Shown one piece after another: positions 58,124 to 64,000 of a DNA stretch of 64,000 nt (within the stretch, counting starts at the first letter, position 1; each line of letters starts with the position of its first letter). Location of the stretch: contig SSNU01000249.1 of the NCBI GenBank assembly GCA_012064415.1, positions 310,001-374,000 on the forward strand, read 5' to 3'. The DNA is from Gyrodactylus bullatarudis (taxonomy: Eukaryota; Platyhelminthes; Monogenea; Gyrodactylidea; Gyrodactylidae). Under the pieces are notes generated by a model that saw nothing but the letters and a program-made list of their open reading frames with translations, searched no databases and was not told the DNA's origin. Made by a program: the position numbers and the translations under genes.

Positions 58124-61100
58124 ATGGGATGCGCACCTTCAAATTGCTGTAGTGATAAAAAAGGTATATTTTTCTTCTTTATTCGGTAGACTATTCACTC
58201 GTTGGAGTTGAAAAAGATAAAACTAGACAATTTACCAAAAACTTCAAGGGTCCTGTTGAGGAAAGATCATGTACCGATGTTTTCTGTTGTATTCTTTTTG
58301 TTGTTTTCATAATCATCTTTCTTATTATATCAATCTGGGGTGAGTTTCAGATATTCTGATTTTTAGCCTTCTCTGTTGGTGATATTCATCGGTTATCTTA
58401 TCCAACTGATTCTGAAGGAAAAGTTTGTGGAATTGATTATCCGTAATTATCGTTTTTTGACTAGTATCGATATTAACTATTTAGCGATCGACCATATTTG
58501 TTCTTCTTTGATCTCACACAATGTGTAAAATCTCTCAAACACGTGAAGTTTCAGTGTCTTACGACTCAAGTTTGTGTTAAAAGATGTCCAAAAGGTCATT
58601 TTCTCTACAAATCTCCGACAAGTGAAGTTCTGGAGAACATGGTATGTAAAGATGGAGGTAATGGAATTGGACGACGTAAAACTGTTAAAGAGCTCGTAGA
58701 GACTGGAGAATGTGCTGCATATGTTCTTCCATCCAAAGGTCTCTTCAACCGTTGCATACCTAAACAGATTATTGAGTTAATATCAAAAAATAACACTGAT
58801 TACACCAACTTTAATGAAGTCTATGACGCTAAAGGCCAAAAAGTAGAAGAAAATCAAGTTAAAGAAGGTTCTAAGTAATTCAACTTGTAATTTCAAGGTT
58901 CACTATGCGTCTTGTTTCATTTCTTGAGACAATATCTTCTGATCTTAAACAGAATAGATGGGCCATCCTTGGGTAATTTAATATTTTAAAAGTCGACATT
59001 TTACAGAGGAATAATTGCTGCTGTTGTGTTCTCTTTGATTTATGTCATTCTAATGAGATTCACGGCAAAGTTTGTCGTTTGGGCCACAATGATAATTTTC
59101 TTCCTTGCTTTTATAGCTGGTAGGTGAAGTGAGGGAATTAGAATCTTGAATAAAATAACGCTTCATACTTTTACAGCTGCAATATTCTCCTTTTACAAGT
59201 ATGCTGTCCTTCGTCGGTCAGATGATGGTAGTATTCAACCAGTTGCCATAACCCTAAATGTTGCAAGTTATCTGAAAATCGCTAAAACCTGGCTTGTCTT
59301 TGGTATTTTTCCTTCAATAAACCAATTAATAGATGAACTTGATCATTTTCAATCTTTCTAGGCATCATATCCGTTGTTGGAATAGTAATAATCGGAATAA
59401 TCTTGATATTCCTTCGGAAGCATTTAAAATTAGCTGTTGGCGTGATTGAAGAAACAAGCAGGTTTGTGTATTTATAATTAATTTACATAAAAACCATCAA
59501 ATATACAGCAATGGTCTGGAAAATACAGTTGACTGTAGAATGGTTAATAATAAAAATCAAGCTTTCCAATGAAATGATCTCAAGCTCCTTTAGTACACGT
59601 ATTGAATATTGAATCATACAAACATTCCATAGAAACATTCTTTAACAAATTTTACAGTACTTTTTTTAAAGGATCACTGAAATCGGTTTGAACCAATTGT
59701 AATCAAAATCCTACAGTCCTATAATCTCTTCACATTTACTTCAGGGGTCTCGCACAGATGTTAAGCATCATCATCTGGCCAGTATTTCCATTCATTTTGA
59801 CCGGCCTTGTGATTGCCTATTGCATTGCTGTCTTTGCATCTCTTGCCTCTGTCGTTGATCCAACTTCAGTTCTTGTCAACAAGACCAATGAAAACTCCTC
59901 AAGCATCTTCCCAAATATGGACTGTAATAAATATGTAAGTTTTTAATTCTACAAATTAACCTGAATAAACTTGTCTGTTACACTATCCTAGACTTGCTTG
60001 ATCCTAAATTAGTTGACTGAATGTTTCATTAAAATATTAACCTCGAATAATTTTCTTTTAATTTTACAAAACTTTCAAGCATTAATTGGTATACGCAATG
60101 TGTAAAATCTGATTAATTGCATCTCAAAGTTTCGGACTTGAATTTTCAGAAGATCAATCGCCTTTTATGTTAACAGGTCATACCCTTTACATAACATCAA
60201 TTAGCTGTTTATCTTTAAAGAGGAAAGATACCTTTCAAAAATCAATAGGGTTCAAGTTTTTAGATCAGAAAATAACAACGATAAGACTGAATTGCATTTT
60301 TGCTCACAATATAAAAAAATTTCTTTCAACCATTTTAAAGACTTGGACTTGATACGTAAATTATTATTTTTTCTTTCTTAAAATAGGAGCCTGGAAAAAT
60401 GAAGGAAATTTGCATGTTTGTTGGATACGGAAATAAAAAGTAAGGTTTCTTGAAATAAATTCTTCGAATCATGAGTAAAAACATTCAGTATACTGAGAAA
60501 AGGATCATTTAAAAACAAGAGCTATTATAGATAGAGCTTTTGATAGAAACCCTGATTCCTTTCTAAAAGTTTTATGAATCTTAAATCTTTCTAAATAATT
60601 ACCAAATCAGTATCCTAGGGTATGGAGAAAAGTGAAGTTTTTCTTATTTCTATCATTGCTTGTTGTGCCTGATTTTTGTATGGATTTGGAAATTCAGTTA
60701 TCGTATCTGTTGTCCTTTTTCTTTGATATGCAAAAATAAATATCATTTATTTCTTGATGAAACTGGTATCCTCATATTCTTGAGATTGAAAATTTTTTCA
60801 GTTCTATATACAGTTCTGGTTTTCCTCTACTCTGCCGATCCCTCAAGGATTACACATGTATGAGTATTACTCATCAGGTTGTAAAATAAAAATATTTTTA
60901 TCGATAAAAAAAATTCTCATGTTAATTTTCAATAGATGAATGAAAATGATTAATAACTTATTATATCTATATGAGTTTTTGATTCAGTGAATTAATCAGA
61001 GTTCTATTAATTAAAATTTACCTATTTTTCAACTGTATTCACAAATTTGAAATCTTTTTGAAAAAGGTCAATAATAAGTGAAATTTTCCCTTCTTTTGAA

Positions 61101-62473
61101 TGGTGTAAATTCTATAGGAATAAACTAGTTTGCCCCTTTTAAAATTCAACTTTTGTGATGCGCATTTCCAAATCATACCCAAACCTTGTAAGATAGGAAA
61201 GCTCTGAACATAGATTTTAAATTAGCATGAGAATTTTTCATCTCAAAAAAAGTTTTTGATCTCCCTACCATCGCCCATGTTATCATTGATTTTACCAAAA
61301 GATTTGCTCTTAAGTTGATCTAATTTGAAATGAAGAATTCAAAATCCATAAATCATTCTCCTTGACTTCATTAATATCAACCATATATTTATATAGTATA
61401 TACTTATCAAGTTTGATATCCAAGTATGCTTTTTGAATTTTTTCATTTGTTTGTCTTGTTTTTTATTTCAAGTTTCATATTGAACTAGGCACATTCCTGC
61501 TTCTCAAATGAACTTTCTAATTAAATGAGTTGAATCGATTGTACTAAATGTAGTTCTAGGTCTGTTTACTCAATTAACTTCTTTGACCTAATTTTTTGTA
61601 TTCAACACTGATGAGCAAAACAACCTTCCTGTTATAGTATTGTGAATTTGCAGAGTTCAAAATGAAACTTGATGTTTCTCATTTTCCAATGCATGCTGTT
61701 TAAGCCTTCATGTCCCATTGTTCCAAGTGTGGAACACTCACTTTACTGAGCAATATTTTCATCCCTCGTTAGAAAGGAAATTTATTAAGCTACAAAAATA
61801 TCTATAATTCATAAAGATATCTTTAAGTACTTACAGAAGGGTGTTTTTAGTAGAAGAATTTAGTCGAATATTTTTTGAAAACCTTATAAAATAAATTTGT
61901 ATCTCAAATATGGGATCGTCTACTCGATATCTTTCATAGTTTGAGAGCCAAAAAATATTCAGATTCAGAATCAGGGTAACTATTTTGATAAAGCTACAAA
62001 TTTTATGATGAAAAAATAATAATTTGGGACATGAAGGGTCAATTTAAATCTAGGAAAAACGCCTATTAATCTATTTTCCATTCATTCACTCAAGGTACAT
62101 CATATACCTACAAATTTTCACATTGTTTATGATGTTTTGGCTGGTCAACTTCATCAAGGCCCTCGATGAAATGTCTCTATCTGGTTCATACGCCTACTAC
62201 TACTTTAGTAGTAGAGATCGTGAAAATCTTATGCCGAAATTGCCACTCCTCTCCAGCTTACGCAATGCACTTAGATACCACTTGGGAACATTGGCTTTTG
62301 GCTCACTGCTCATATCCCTTTTACAAATGATCAGAGCCTTTTTGGAGTATCTCGAGCACAAGTTGAAGACGAGTCAAAACCCTGTGGCCTCATTCTTTAT
62401 GAAGTGTCTCAAATGTTGTTTTTGGTGCCTTGAAAAGTTTCTCAGATTCCTTAATCGTAATGCTTACATCATG
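58124..62473 (+). CDS. SLC44A: Choline transporter-like protein (SLC44/CTL), 3' partial
   Basis: Multi-pass membrane protein of the CTL family (choline or related amine transport). Eleven in-phase exons: 58124-58163, 58190-58339, 58367-58442, 58485-58874, 58898-58972, 59007-59119, 59177-59302, 59362-59461, 59745-59934, 60387-60439, 62095-62473. It starts MGCAPSNCC. TM1 is CCILFVVFIIIFLIISIW; the Cys-rich outer loop has RPYLFFFDLTQC and QVCVKRCP; further TM segments lie in IIAAVVFSLIYVILMRF, IISVVGIVIIGIILIF and MLSIIIWPVFPFILTGLVIAY. The family signature block is RNALRYHLGTLAFGSLLISLLQMIRAFLEYLE, followed by CLKCCFWCLEKFLRFLNRNAYIM. The donor at 62474 shows further exons are needed; none is visible before the mariner or the window end. 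Introns 1, 2, 4 and 5 are 26, 27, 23 and 34 nt. Confidence 0.94.
60440..62094. other. SLC44 intron 10, no feature seen
   Basis: 1.65 kb, AT-rich. A 67-codon frame at 60660-60863 looks hydrophobic but has no matching splice sites or family sequence. Confidence 0.45.
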
Positions 62474-62740
62474 GTAAGTCTAATTCGATCAGTCTTTTAA
62501 ATGTTCTATTTGGTATACAGCTCAGTTTATTTCCAAAATAGATATATAGTTGAAAGCTCTATAAAATAACGAGAGTTCTGTCAATATTCGAGTATAAGTT
62601 ACTTAATAAGTAATAATCATGAAATCTCTACCTTAAAACTTGAATAATACACCAATAGAAATTGTGAACTTGTCAGCCAATCAGATTCAAGCAAAATTTC
62701 TCCTAAAAATTTTCTAGGCTTCCATATGTATAATATATTA

Positions 62741-63944
62741 GGTTGCGTCAAAAGAAATGAGATTTTTGTGATGAAAAAATATATTTGAAAATCTACATGA
62801 TAATAACATAAATACTTAATCGAAATACTCTCCTTTTGAATTAATGCATTTTTGCCAGCGAATAGGAAGTTGATCTATCCCATCAGCATAGAAATCTTGA
62901 CTTTTTGAATCAAAATAGGTGATAAGGCTATTTTCGACTTCTTCTTTATTGAGGAACTTTATCCCCTTCAAAAAGTGTTGTATTGACCTGAAAAGATGAA
63001 AATCTGATGGGGCTAGGTGAGGACTATATGGTGGATGTTCAATTACATCAATATTCTCATCTTGAAAAAAGTTTTTGACATCTCTTCCAAGGTGTGGTCG
63101 AGCATTATCCTGTTGAAATGATATCCTGCCGAATCTTGGAAATTTTTCCTTCAATTCGGCAACTATTTGTCTCAGTGAGTTTGTATATCTTTGAGAGGTA
63201 ACTGTCTGACCATAATCCATCAGTTCGTAATGGATAATTCTTTTTTTGGTCCACAAAACTGTGAGCATTACTTTCTTTGCGAACCTGTTCGGGGATGGTT
63301 GGATTGCCGTCTCACCGACTCGTTTCCAAGACCTTTTTCGACTCTGATCTTGGAGATAAATCCATTTTTCATCTGTAGTAATGATATTTTTTAGAAAATT
63401 GCCATAACTCAGTCTATAAGTAAGTCTACGACAGGCTTCTACGCGTTTCCCTTTTTAAGATTCATTGAGATCATGAAGGAATTTGTGAAATTCTCTTCTC
63501 TTAGAACACGTAGAACCAAAGATTGAAAACAGAAGAAATTGCTCTTGAAGATGATGATGGTTGCTCTTCAATTGCTTCAATAATCAAAGATTTATCGAAG
63601 GTTGAAGGTCGACCTGATTTTGATTCATCATCAACTGAAATCTTTCTTTCTACGAAGTTAGAGTACCAACGAAACACAGTAGCACGCTTTATTCGATCTC
63701 CAAAACAAGATTCAAGTTTCCTAAATGTCTCTGATGGTCCAGTTTTCTGAAGAAACTCATGCAATCAACTTTCGAATATCTTTGCCATCGAAAATTTCAT
63801 TTAAACTCTTTGTTTCTTGAATTATGAATTAGTTGATTTTTTTAAAGAAAAATAGAAATAAATTCGCTTTATTTTGGTGCTTAATTTGTTATTTTAGAGC
63901 GAATTTTTGATCAAAGTTGGAATCTCATAACACATGATGCAACC
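62741..63944 (-). mobile_element. mariner-family transposon, inactivated
   Basis: Ends GGTTGCGTCA and TGATGCAACC are inverted repeats, each next to TA (62739-62740; 63945-63946), the mariner target. The minus strand encodes the transposase in pieces. 63764-63501 is the N-terminal helix-turn-helix region (FGDRIKRATVFRWYSNF, SGRPSTF). After a frame change at about 63530, a stop in the linker leads to the catalytic region from about 63455 to 62816: TTDEKWIYLQ (first Asp), QQDNARPH (second), YSPHLAPSDFHLF (third). The last two Asp are separated by 34 residues, the D34D of mariners proper. Frameshifts and a stop between domains make it inactive, although all three catalytic Asp survive. Confidence 0.9.
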
Positions 63945-64000
63945 TAATACATTGTATATGTTACCATGAAAATTGAAATTAAACTTAATTTTCAAGTTTT

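Noticed and set aside
60660..60863. Hydrophobic 67-codon frame in SLC44 intron 10, possible membrane exon.
   Set aside because: Exons 10 and 11 already join in phase with the family sequence continuous; no suitable splice sites.
1..64000. CRISPR arrays, operons, ribosome binding sites, rRNA genes.
   Set aside because: Nothing of the kind is visible; the sequence is clearly eukaryotic nuclear DNA.

Overview
The window is nuclear DNA of an animal. Genes are split by GT-AG introns, AATAAA signals follow stop codons, and the proteins recognised are metazoan: classical EF-hand calpain, PP2A B56, separase, TRAPPC6, proteasome Rpt3, CCR4/CNOT6, a choline-transporter-like protein, and mariner and Penelope-like transposons. 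The sequence is strongly AT-rich. Several conserved proteins are quite divergent. The lineage cannot be fixed from the window; a fast-evolving, possibly parasitic invertebrate is a guess.

Layout: 866-5836 holds the 3' exons of an unrecognised Ser/Asn-rich protein. 6454-7355 encodes an unrecognised protein made of three repeated Cys/His modules. 8138-10713 has a PNRC-like gene (-) divergent from a BTF3/NAC-beta gene (+), then a Pro/Gly-rich gene (-). 12781-13960 is a dead Penelope-like element. 16708-24437 is a 16-exon calpain, followed at 26868-29243 by a decayed partial copy with one strikingly preserved exon. 32986-44486 is a compact housekeeping cluster: PPP2R5 (-) divergent from separase (+), separase convergent with TRAPPC6 (-), and TRAPPC6 divergent from PSMC4 (+). 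44883-57050 is CNOT6, with an unrecognised 262-codon ORF in one intron. 58124-62473 is an SLC44 gene running beyond the last exon seen, and 62741-63944 is a broken mariner.

Introns are bimodal. Seven genes carry introns of only 23-34 nt, supported by reading phase at every junction, often by in-frame stops in the intron, and in the conserved genes by homology across the joint. Other introns in the same genes reach 4.2 kb and are filled with fold-back elements, TTAA-flanked piggyBac-like MITEs and retroelement fragments. This ultra-short intron class is the most notable feature of the window.

Functionally, CNOT6 (deadenylation) and the PNRC-like protein (decapping) both belong to mRNA decay. 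PP2A-B56, separase and the proteasome ATPase all act in chromosome segregation and protein turnover. No functional operon is implied; the clustering looks like shared promoters and short intergenic gaps. All exon coordinates were derived by hand from splice sites and reading phase.
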